Source: Chimonanthus salicifolius
Taxonomy: Eukaryota > Streptophyta > Magnoliopsida > Laurales > Calycanthaceae
Reading direction: 5' to 3'
NCBI GenBank assembly: GCA_013350335.1
Contig: CM023536.1
Coordinates: forward strand, 11,723,520 to 11,787,519
Length of the DNA stretch: 64,000 nucleotides
Shown here: piece by piece, positions 22,749 through 34,115 of the stretch
How the letters are laid out: every line of letters starts with the position of its first letter
Position numbering within the stretch: position 1 is the first letter of the stretch
Notes under the pieces: generated by a model
The model's database searches: none
Seen by the model: only the letters and a program-made list of their open reading frames with translations
What the model was told of the DNA's origin: nothing
Position numbers and translations under genes: made by a program

Positions 22749-24944
22749 TTGCTTGTCATTGAAGGTATTGAAAAAACTAGAGAACAGAATCCTTCAGAGA
22801 AATACAAGAACATGAAGGAAATGGAAGGCAAATCTTCCTTGATTGTGGAAGGTCAAAACAATTCCACCAATTGCACAAGTATGGGAAGGGAAAAGTCTGA
22901 TTCCCGAGTTTGCATTCCTTCTACCCAACATCACAAGAGCTTTGGTACAGATCTGGAGAAACCAACTGCTTTGTGTAGTGATTACACAGTTGTAGTGAAG
23001 TTTGTGGGCTCTGCCATTGTGGGGAAGTCTGAAGCTGAAGATGCCTGCCATCACGGCTTAGTTGACCCCACAATCAACATGAAGGAGGCCATGAATGCAA
23101 TAAACAACATGTTTCGAGAGCCATTAGAGCTGGAACTCAAGGATAGAAGAAGATCAAATAGAAGTCACAATTCAAGTCATCCTGCAAACAATGGGTTGAG
23201 GTGTTTGTTGATGAAAGTTGTGATATCCCAACAAGTTCAGGTAGAATGACTTTAATGCTGAGCATAAAAGCCTCATGAATCCAATATTATTTGATAAACA
23301 TAAAACAGCTACACCAACGCTGCCTCTCCAAATACTTTCTGATGATGGTGATGGCAATGAGCATGATGATGACATCAATCAAAGTCCACACCCCATCAAG
23401 GGTTCTGAAATGTATGTTTTTCCAGTCAACCGTTCTGAAGATGCAGATATGGAGAGCTCTCCACCCATGAAGCCAAAGGATGATACCGTTGTTTGTAGAT
23501 TTGTGGGTTCTCTATATTGGGTGAGCCTGAGGTGGAATATGCTTGCCACCATGGTTTAGTAGACCCCACAATAAACTTGAAGGAAGCCATGGAAGAAATT
23601 AATGGCATGTTTGGGAAGCCATTGGATTTTGTCAAGGCCAAAAAACCAAAAAAGGGGAAAATACTAGATACAAAGAAAGAGAATATTGGGTTTTCCATTT
23701 TCATTGATGATGATTTGGAAGGAAAACAGGAGGCTATGAATGACATAAACAGCATGTTTCGGAAGCCATTGGATGTCATCCAAACTAATATAGCAAAGAA
23801 TCAAATTGAAGTTTTTGATAATAAAAAAGAGAGCATTGGGTTTACCATTTTCACTGATGATAACTTGGAAGATCAACAGAAGGCTTCATCTCGTTTATCT
23901 AGCAAGTCAGATGTGGAAGGTGATTTATTTGAACCAACAATTTGTACAAGGGAGGCCTTAGATGAGATAAATGAGATGTTTGGAAGGCCACTGGACTTCT
24001 AGGACCACCAGAAAAGGCCATAGGCAAAAGCTTATGTTTACTCGTCAAAATTCCGCTAGCTTAAATCATGAACTGAAAACTACTATGTTTGGAAAATTTT
24101 CTTTTCATGGAATGTTCAGTGAAAATACCATTTCTTCTGGAAGAATTCTGAGATGCTGATGTCCAGATCAAATGACTCATGCTATCACTGTATTAAACAC
24201 AACATATGGGTGGTTTTGCCATCTTAGTGTCAAATGCTGGTCTGATTATTGGAAGGTGCCTATTAATTCAAGTGAGTGTGAATCAGACAGTTGGGTAGGT
24301 GTTTGACTGAAGTCTGAAAATGTAATGAAGGAGAGTGGTTGTCATTCCGGCATCACATTCAATTTGAAGGACTGCAAGTACTGTAAGAAGCGAGTTACAA
24401 TTTTAGCTTATTGTCTTTCCATGTTCATTTTGGTAAATTCCTATTAAGATTTTTATTAAACAAGTTGATTTTGTCATTCCAGTGAGTGCTGGATTGAGGG
24501 ACTCAGCTTTATGGGTTTTGGTTTTCTGTTCAAGGAGTTGGGTTTCACTGGATTCTTGCTTACAGTAACATGTGTATTCTCCACATTTGTGAACCAAAGC
24601 CACAATTTCTGTTGGACGAACGAGACTGGAATGGATTATGTGCAGGCTCCCTTATGTTCTATACTCTCATTCGATTTGCAGAACGTTGATGAACAAATCT
24701 CTGGTAGTATGTCTCACATGGAGCAGGGGCAGAACGTTGATGAACAAATCTCTGGTAGTATGTCTCACATGGAGCAGGGGCCGAACGTTGATGAACAATT
24801 CTCTGGTAGTATGTCTCACATGGAGCAGGCTCATGCATATGTGAATTACAACCTTGATGTTTGTTGAAAACCTGAGATGGGATGGACTATGATGAGCAAG
24901 GATTGGAATTCTTTGACTTCGGTGATTTTCAGATTGACATTTGA
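22749..24944 (+). pseudogene. BUB1/Mad3-family checkpoint gene remnant, copy A
   Basis: This is derived from a coding sequence resembling the middle and C-terminal part of plant BUB1/Mad3 spindle-checkpoint proteins, which bind Cdc20 to restrain the anaphase-promoting complex. Four modules of the form (D/E)PTI..(K/R)EA(M/L)..IN.MF..PL can be read, two preceded by FVGS...EAEDACHHGLV-type sequence. Between them lie FSIFID (23691-23708) and FTIFTD (23841-23858), which fit the Cdc20-binding ABBA pattern F-x-(ILV)-(FHY)-x-(DE). A 17-residue repeat follows (24682-24834). Lesions: single-base losses near 23195 and 23507, CAG to TAG at 24000-24002, TGG to TGA at 24865-24867, and a one-base loss just after. 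No TPR domain or kinase domain of BUB1 is visible. Family assignment is from motif pattern only. Confidence 0.6.
24682..24834 (+). repeat. Coding minisatellite, three 51-bp units (17 residues each), copy A
   Basis: In frame this reads three times NVDEQ(I/F)SGSMSHMEQ(G/A)(Q/P/H). The first two units are nearly identical at DNA level. It sits between two copies of a wider motif CW..ETGMDY. Copy B has three units at 54324-54476 with its own substitutions, so the array is maintained in phase in both copies. Confidence 0.9.
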
Positions 24945-26293
24945 GGCTAGAAAAATACTCATGCATGGTTTTGTATCTAAAACAATTGTGACCAGATTCT
25001 CTGTTCTCTTTTTTGGATGAAGACAGAGGATTGCACATTTCTTTCATTCATTGTTCTTCTCTCTTCCCAACTGTCGAGGAGTGGAAGGATTTTATGTTTG
25101 TCATATATTTTTTGGTTTACATTGCTGAATGTAAATGTGTAGCTATACAGAATAAAACTGTTGTACTTTTCAATTTTAGTGAGATTGTTTCATCAATCAA
25201 ATTAATATTTGGATGCTGAGTTTTGCTTTCTAAATCCGATAATGATGCTTTTGAAATTATATCTTGGTTAAGATATTTGGATAAGATGTACCATTTTGGG
25301 GTGCAAAAATGTGCTGTCTATCTTCTGCTTCCTCATTCATTTTCTAGACTCTGTGTTTTCTGCTACAATATCTGCATTTATAACTGATGTTTACTCTTCA
25401 GACCTTACCAGCACTATAATTAAGAAAATTGTGAAACAATTTATTTTGAATTCTCTGGTATCAGCTTATGGTATGTTGGTATGGGTACCACTTTGAATAA
25501 GATACAGAACTGGATGATTCTCCATTCCCCATATCCAGGAGAATGGATATAGATAATTCGTGACATCATAGTTTTGCAATTTTCACTTTAAACATTGGAC
25601 CCATTCTATTTAACTGTTGTACTAGCATCAGAAACATGTAGTTTGTGACATTATATGGGTATCAAAACTTTGTGAAGTCAAAGATATCTTGTTATTAACA
25701 TTTGGAAATGGTGGATCTAATATTATTAAAACCTTATTACTTCCAAGGTGCTAGATTTCTTTTATTTTTTGATGCTTTTAAGTTCTTTGAGGACATCATC
25801 ATTATCATCATAACCACCATCACCAGTCACCACCATCATCAAAGCCACTTCCCCTCTACCTAGCATTTATTTTTTGAGTTATACATTTCCTCTTAAACCC
25901 ATAAAAAATAATATTCTCTGGCATTCAACAATCTATCTTGTCCTTATCTCATCATTCCAAGTTTTAAAGGCCTCCCTTTTCTCCTAGTGCCTTCCACTTG
26001 TAGTGTTTTTAGGCCTGGCCAAGCCATCTTAAGCAGCATTTCCTCATCTTAGAATAATCACATCTGTAACCATCGTTTATCTACTTGCCTTTACTTCCTC
26101 GCTGAACATTCAACTCCATACAACTTTGCAAGCTGGGTTCATGTTTTATAGAAACACCCTTCGGACAAGATATTCCACAGGCTTGCATATATGAAGCCTT
26201 TAGCACACAATATTCCACAAGCTTGCATATATGCAGCCTGCACCTAATAAATCCTATGGAAAGTTATCCATTCAGAATTGGTTCTTTGTGAAG
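24945..26293. other. Right-hand unit spacer, copy A
   Basis: No gene is recognised. Positions 25755-26110 are present in A and absent from B (B joins directly at 55388-55396). They include a CAT/CAC-rich stretch (25795-25850) and sequence ending 'caactccatacaacttt', which faintly recalls antisense plant LINE sequence. That resemblance is weak. Confidence 0.5.
25151..25156 (+). terminator. Possible polyadenylation signal of the BUB1-like gene, copy A
   Basis: AATAAA lies about 205 bases beyond the last in-frame stop in copy A, followed by T-rich sequence. It is conserved in copy B (54813-54818). Confidence 0.4.
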
Positions 26294-29200
26294 ATGGGAA
26301 AGTATCAATTGAGGACGATGATCATCATTTTGTTGTTATCTCAGTGAGCACCTTTTTGTGCAGCTCACATTAACTTCCTGCCCCAAAACCAATGAATTGG
26401 ATCATTACCTTATTTGAACCTGTCCCGAGTTACACTGACAGTTCATTTAGCCCAACTCTTGCGGATTGCTAAACCTTTGTGGCATTTATTTTAAAGAAAA
26501 AATAACCTTATAGTAATCTACTGAAGCTGATTTTTGGAGACCCCTTTTTCAATTATAGATTTTTCCAACCAACTCATTCTCATGATATTAAGTATGCCCA
26601 TAAAAGTTCTCATTGAGTTCATATGACCCTATTCTGCTATGGATAATTTCTTCTTAAGTATCAAATTTATCAACATGTAGTACTAAGTTCTTGAGGACAT
26701 CTGCCTTCTAAAAGATGGGGATTCTTATGAAGTTTCTGAGTAATTCCATTTCTCATTTATTGTGATTCTTGGCTTTAGAAGTTGGGTTGAAGATCATTTC
26801 CTCTGAGGAGTTGGTCTAAGATGTTAAATCAATCATGTTTGAGACTTATGATGAGAACATCTCACTCCAAATAGCTAATATGTCTTCCAACATGAATTTA
26901 TGAAAGCATTGGATGATGCAATCTGCATATCAAATGATTTAGGATGGTATGTGTGTATTTGTTTTTATCACCAGTCTTGAGAACTTATACATATAGGTGA
27001 GGCGTATTTACGAGATGCCTCTAATCTGTATTTGTTAATGAATTTCCAGTAAGGAAATTATATCATCTTACACTAATTCTAACAGAAAATACTTTCATAG
27101 AGTTATATTTTCTGCAAGAGAAGTTGGATATCGGATGAAAGTTCGGTTGCAGAGAAATGGACAAGAGATTACACCATTCCTTGTCACAGAGGCGCATCAG
27201 TATTGAGACTGAATTTGTTCTCAGCTTTACAGTTATTGAACAGTCTTGCATAGCCTCTTGGAGAGTTGCAGAGATCATATGAAAAATTCCTTCATCGGTT
27301 GGAGCTATACAAGAAAAAGAAAACTAGAGTAATGCATCAACCATATATTTAATTCATCTTTATTTTCTCTTAGTGATGTTTAACCTAACCATTGACAAAA
27401 TGCCTTGCAGCGACAGGATGTAAGGGTATCCAAGACCGCTCCGAGTATCCCTTCCAATCATGAGGGTAAGTATGTAGTTGAGAATGATTTAGAAATAGGT
27501 AAAGGTTAGTCTTTTATACTCATATCAATGCTTTCCTGTACTTGTGTTAGTGCAGTAACACTTCACTGAGAGATCTTTGGCTAACACCTCTCACTTCAAA
27601 AAAAAGGGTTTGATTGACACTTGAACTTAAGTTTATTTATAGACTGCATTCCAGCATTTCAGATGAATGCTATGGTGGTGATGATGATCTGGGCATTTGA
27701 GTGATTGAATCAATGCCATGTTTAGATATCTGAAAAAATAGACCTTGTGGAAAAAATACTGAGTGAAAACCAAAGTAATTTGACTCACAAGATGGGCTTG
27801 GCTGGATTCAGCCTGAGGCGGAGCCACTTTGGGCTAGAAAGGACTGAAAAGTTTCCAGCTTATTATCACTAATAAGAGTAATATAATATGGCATGTATCA
27901 CACTGTCTGGAGGGACCATGAATACTGCACTTTTTTAGAGAGCAGCACATTGTTTATTTTTAACAGGGAAAAACCAACCAACTACTCTCTCAAATATAAC
28001 AAAGTAATGACCATACTTACTATCTGATTAGTACAACTTGGCCACCAGATTCTTGCCTTTCCTTCAAAGGTGTATGACACATTCTTCTAGTTGGTGATTA
28101 CTAATTTGATCCAAATTCAAGTGTGTGACTGAACAAGAGGGACAAGATTAACCAATCATTTATGGCTTTATTTCAAAAAGAGAATGGATGATCAAGAGGC
28201 ATTTAATCTTTCAACACCACCCACCTAAGATAGGATCAACTAATGGACTTGGAAGGTTATAATCTACAAATAGAGAGAGGTGACTGCTTTTTAGTTGGCT
28301 GCATATGTTGGTCTGAAGCAAAATCAGCACTGAAATATATCATTATCTTTAGCCGATTCCATACATTTCCTACCTAGAAACTAATGATGTAATTTTTAAC
28401 CTTGAATTATACAGCCATGTATACAGGGTCCATGAAGTTATCAGAGAGGCCATACAGCCCGTAGCGGCCTGTCGCCAAATGGCAAACACCAATTATCAAC
28501 TAATGAGTTATATGCTATTGGTTGTCACTTTTCTACACATCTTGTTTGCCAATATTAGTATGTAATGACGCTTACCATGATTCTAGTGAAATCATTAGTT
28601 TTTTGGTGTATTATACTCTTTTAATCCTCTCAATTAAAGTTTCTATATTTTAATGTGAAAACACACATTTCTGACTATGTTAAGAGTGGGATTCTTTTAG
28701 ATCATGTTGTCATAGAAAGGGTCTATTGCATTTGTTATTGAGGGCTTCTCCATTACACTTTTCGGCTTTTTGCAAACATTGTCAAGTTAGAGAGCCAATG
28801 AAGTAGCTCCCTTTGAAATTCAATCAGCCAAAGCACACATTGATGTGATACAAGAGCCTTTGTTGTATGTTAGTTGTACAAATAATGGATTTCATGAGTT
28901 ATGCTGCTTTAGAGAAGCAACAATTTGATTAGCATTTCATTCAATTGCTAATGACATTTCTATACATGAAATGATGTACAGTAGAGGACAGTAGTTTTTT
29001 TCTTTTGAAAAATTCTAATAGGTCTTATTCTCCACGATTCATAATCTAAAGTACATTAGTACTTTTCTTGATCTACAATCTTTATTAATGGCAATGTGAT
29101 CAGAGAACTCTACAATTACCCTAAATAATTTATTAACACTACCCCATTACAGTATTATAACCTTTTTTAATAGAAATTCTTTCGACTGTAGATTGTCCTA

Positions 29201-29622
29201 CTTAGACAACAGGTCACCACAATTTTGGACCATGTTTGGATTAAACCTACATACCATTAGGCTGAGCTTATTTGGATGTTTTAGTCCTATTAATTTAAAG
29301 GTTATTCTTACTGAGTTAAATTCACATTGCAACTTGATACCCCTTGGATCTCTTAGTCTTTAGAGATACAAAAAGAACTTGGAGTGGACAATTATAGGCT
29401 AAATAGAGTGCATGTCTCTTTGTTTCCCCCAACAATGGGCATCATCTTTGTTAGGGTTAGTTAGATGAAAAACAATAGGTGATTAGATCTCAAACTGGAT
29501 GAAAATCATTATTTGTGTAGAAATTTCCTAAATCACTATTTGTGTAGAAATTTCCTAGGATCTTCCATTCAATGGATTGTATTCAGTTATAGGTTTAAAT
29601 CAGTGAAAGTTGGAGCCCAAAA
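26294..29622. other. Unit spacer, copy B, no recognised gene
   Basis: This is the counterpart of 1-3491 with small indels. For example it lacks about 150 bases near 27085-27160 that A has at 800-1060, and it has a 33-base duplication near 29505-29550. No gene is supported. A 64-residue frame on the minus strand (27633-27827) is identical in A and B, which only reflects recent duplication. Confidence 0.7.
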
Positions 29623-32600
29623 TGTAACTCCCCTCCCTTTAACCACTGTCACTGTCATCAGAGTAAGATAACATGAATATTTAGTGGAGAGGGAGGCAAG
29701 CGTCATGACGCGAGCCAAGTCCGAGTCCGAAGACCCGACACTTGACTGGCCCAACTAGGGTGTGCATGATAACATTTGCACACACCCTGATAATCTTGCG
29801 GAATTTAAGCAATTTATACGTTTCATGAATAACCAATCACATTTCATAGCAAGATAAGAAATTCCCAAAAGATAGATTATACAATGAGTCAAATACAAAT
29901 AAACTTCAATTACAACAATTCCAAAATCATAATATTACATTTCCCCAAAGTTACAACATTCTTAAACAAAAGTACATTGATCTCATATCTCTCACAACAT
30001 CAAAATAATTCCAAGTCCACAAGACTTTGTTCTTTAATCTCCATCTCATCCATGCTTGGCCATCGCTTGGTCAGATATCATTTCCGTCTTCCAAAACCTG
30101 CATACAAAACTGGTGGGGGAATTTATGAGCTTAGTCAACTTGCCCAGTAGGAATTCCGATCACATAGTATGCTTATGGTGTGTCATATCTAGACACTACA
30201 TATACTTGTACTTTTATCAAATCCCTATCATATCGTACTTCATATTATACGAAACCTTACTTAAGTCATAAATCCATATGTATTCACAAACAGTCTTATT
30301 CAAGATATACTTAGTACTTTTCTCAAACTATTTACTTATATTATAAATCTCATATTTGACTCACATTAAAGATTCCACATTTGAAAACATATATACATAT
30401 TTCTTTGCAAAGTACCATACTCATATCTAGTTTCATCTCATGCTTTCATTCTCAAAATACATTTTCAAACTTAATATCTTATGAGAGGTTCATCTATCAT
30501 CTGTCCTTTCCCAAAATATCATACATAACTCATATATCATTTATGAAAATGTCACATTAAAAATGCATTCTTAAAACCATTCTTGAAAACTATTCCCTTC
30601 TCATTATTTCCAATACCGTATTCAATTCATATGAATGATCATCAATATATAACATGTCATGCCATGGGTGCCATGATATATGCATACCCTTATCATGCCC
30701 CATGTAAGGTATCTCAATATCTCATTTGAAACAATAGGGCATTTCCCATCCCGTATTCATCATTTCACATTTAACATTTTCCTGGGAGAGTCTTAATACA
30801 CATTATTGCAACACCACCGGTTCCACCGGTGTAACATCATTTCTTTCAATCAATCACGCGCGCGTACGACTTCAAAGTCTGCCCGGGTCAATTCAGCACT
30901 TTGATTCGTCAAATTATAATACGACCCCCAAATCCATCCGGACATTCAGCACTTTGGTTTGTTACTCAACCCCATAACATTAGTTCATGACCCTAAGTTC
31001 CATTTGTTTTCATTTCATACCTTTCCCATCCCATGCATTCATGCATGAGGAATATGAATGCATTTGATGTCCATGATTCATGCTATGGGTTATCAACTAT
31101 TCTCTTCATCTTACAATTACTCTTTTCATCATAAATGCCTTATATATTCCAAACACATCAACTTTATTCGTGATTATCATATAGATACTTTATACATAAT
31201 TTTCAAATCTCAAAGTAGTATAAAACTCCATATAATTGGAATCTTTCATATTCTTATTGTAACGACCCAACTCGAATACAGGGCTTAGGGCTTGACTCAG
31301 CAAGAAATTGTCCGATTTGGGCCTCGCACACAAGCGAGCCGTACGGTTTTGCATTTGGGCCCTTGGCCCACATGGCCCAGCCCAAAAAGCGTTTTGCTTG
31401 AGTACAAGGGGTGGCCTTCAAATAAATCCCTACCTCTCTCCCTTCATTACCAATGTGGGACTCCCACATCGGTTAAAGGTATCACAATCACCCCCCCTAA
31501 AGCCTCGAGACATCCCCGGCTCAAGCCGGTCCAGCTCAACAACTCTAGTGAAGGAGGAAAGGCCCACACAGTCCGAGTGTAGAACCTCGGCTTTGATACC
31601 AAATTTATAACGACCCGACCCGAATACAGGGCTTAGGGCTTAACTCAGCAAGAAATTGTCCGCTTTGGGCCTCGCACATACGCGAGCCTGCACGCTTTTG
31701 CATTTAAGCCCTTGGCCCACATGGCCCAGCCCAAAACGTATCTTGCTTGAGTATAAGGGGTGGCCTTCAAATAAATCCCCACCTCTCTCCCTTCATTACC
31801 GATGTTGGACTCCCACATCGGTTTAGGGTATCACAATCATACTATCTCATATTCAAAATATCTCAAAATATCTTATTTTCATGTGATATAAAATCACTCG
31901 AAATGCTACTTTCCTAATCATATTCTTTGACACTTAAAAGGTCATAATTCATAGATCAAAATACATGATTTTCAAAGGAAATCAATTCATCATTTCTTCT
32001 CTCATTTGTTAACAAAATAAACATAAGTCCACACACAATTGCATTTCAACGAATGAGGAAAACCTACTTGATCCTAGCCGATCAGCAGGTGAAGGTAATC
32101 CACAGACGAGCTTGTTCGATTCCGGGTTCCTCTTTGACCCTTCTTTCATCGTTCATGCATAGGAAACATAACATACATATTATTAGAATTTCTTTCTAAT
32201 TGTTCGTAATTCTCTTTTCTTTCTAATTGTTCTTAATTCTCTAATCCTTATATTTCACTTCTCCACCTTAAGATCTCATTAAGTCTTATAGGTCCCATGG
32301 GTGAAGGATAACATAGCCAAGGCGATCCCACAAAACATTTGGGTCCCTTTTAAACTAACTCCACAAAACTGGCCATGTCTCTGGCCGACACATCGACAAA
32401 GGTCGATGTATCCTAAAACACCGAACCAACACATCGACTCCAATCGATGTGTCCAGTTCCTAGACTTCTGCTCAGGCGCCTATTTTCTTCCCTCTTTTTC
32501 TAGGGTTTGTACATGGTGTTTGTCTTAATACTTTCACAGGGTTTTCAATTAAAACTTCCCTTTCATTCATTAGATTTGTTCATAAGAGAGACACACTGAA

Positions 32601-34115
32601 CCCACTGATGTGTCCCCTGGAAGAGGTCTACCCTTCCATCAGTCCGTTTCTCAGAAATCTTTACAAAACTGATATTTCTCTGGTGTATATATCGACACAG
32701 GTCGATACATACACCAGGGTATACATTGACACAGGTCGATACATACACCAGGGTATACATCGACTTCAGTCGATACATCCTAAGATACAAAATCTGTACA
32801 CATTGACCAATCCGATTCTCTTTTCCTTCTTCCTCTTTCATTTTCATTCCGGGACATACATATCGACAAAAGTCGATATGTACTCCTGAGATTCCTGCAA
32901 CTCTCTTATTTCGGGTTGCATGTTTCTCTACTTTGTTTCATCCTCTTCCAATCTCATTTAAAGGTCCTATTACACATTCTAGTGTGATTATCTTACTCTA
33001 AATCATTGTACGCATCATAGATATCACATACCTTGGGGAATCCTTGCGGATTTCGATGACCAAAAGGGCTTTGAGCTTAAGCTCGGTGTTTTCCTCTTTC
33101 TTTCTACCTTGCTCGACCCTTGCTTTCTCTACTAGGTTTCTTCCTCTTTCTTTGTTTCTTTCTCCTCCCTGAGGTCCACTGAGGTAAGATGGGTGGAGGA
33201 GATGCGGTGTACCACCGATTGGGAGAAGTCCTCTCCCTCTATCTTCCTTCTTTTCTCTCTTCCCTTCACTCCTTTCTCTTTTCTCTCTTTTCTTCTTCTC
33301 TCCTTCGGTTTGCTCTCACAGATGGAAAATGGGGAGACGGGATGAGCATCAGCTCTTTTCCCTCTCTCTGGTCTCCTCCAGTTCCCTTTAGTCAACGTGC
33401 TTTACACATGGCGAGTCTCCATTGGCTGACATGGGCGGTGGTATGTGAATGATAGAATAAGAGAAGACAGTTGCGTGTTTTAAACTCAAGATACTGGACA
33501 CGCTCGCACATCGACAAAGTCGATAGGTACATTTTCTGGAAAATCACATGTATCGACCGAATACGATATGCATCATTTGAAAAATGTTAGCTTCGGGTTC
33601 TCTATCACACATATCAACCAACTCGATATGTACACTTCTCGATACATCGACATCTGTCTATATATATGTATATATCTGGAGTCTCTTTCTCTTCCCCAGC
33701 CAACACACCAGACACGTGGGGGCCATGCATTGGTCCTCCAGGACGGTGGTAGGTGTGGTAGGTGGGTGATGGGACAACACAACTGTTGGATCTCAGACAT
33801 TGAGCCGCGGGACATTTCCCAATACATGTCCACAGGTCGATACATACCAATAATTATAAATCGACAGAGCACGACACATTCTTCTGGAAAACTTAGTAAT
33901 CGGGTCTGTTTGTCGACAAATGTCCCAAAGTCGATACATACTACATGTCGACATATCGACCAGGTCGATATGTCCTTCTGGAAACCTTCAGTTCCTTTTA
34001 TTTCTTTCTTCTCATTTCTTTTCTCACTTGGTTCAATTCCCATTCCCATCTCCAATCCATTCATTCAAGAGGGGATTTATATTAATTCACAGGTTTAAGA
34101 TTTCGGGGTGTTACA
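29623..34115 (+). mobile_element. Solo-LTR-like element LTR1, copy B
   Basis: It has the same ends (TGTAACTCCCC, GGGGTGTTACA) and the same flanking pentamers as copy A. It carries the nested TRIM at 31258-31835 and the TCGATAC inverted half-sites. One such block is duplicated here at 32690-32760 relative to A. The TA microsatellite is contracted. It is non-coding. Confidence 0.75.
31258..31835 (-). mobile_element. TRIM element 1, copy B
   Basis: The LTRs are 31258-31486 and 31606-31835; the second has lost its terminal TG (now TATAAC). The primer-binding site has decayed by one base (31591-31601). The insertion point is identical to copy A. Confidence 0.85.

Larger units (their letters stand above)
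1..26293. repeat. Large tandem duplication unit, copy A (left end outside window)
   Basis: The first bases of the window recur at 26294 and, slightly diverged, at 55570. From there copies A and B run collinearly through the same LTRs, TRIMs, kinase site and BUB1-like pseudogene. Matching landmarks: 3753 with 29884, 9750 with 35908, 11808 with 38006, 18103 with 41989, 20893 with the end of the kinase at 50385, and 24511 with 54153. The offset drifts because each copy has private insertions and deletions. The boundary chosen here is arbitrary in phase, since the true left junction lies outside the window. The low divergence by eye suggests a fairly recent duplication. Confidence 0.95.

Noticed and set aside
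24682..24834. CRISPR-like short repeats
   Set aside because: The three units are contiguous coding repeats without spacers, in a plant nuclear context.
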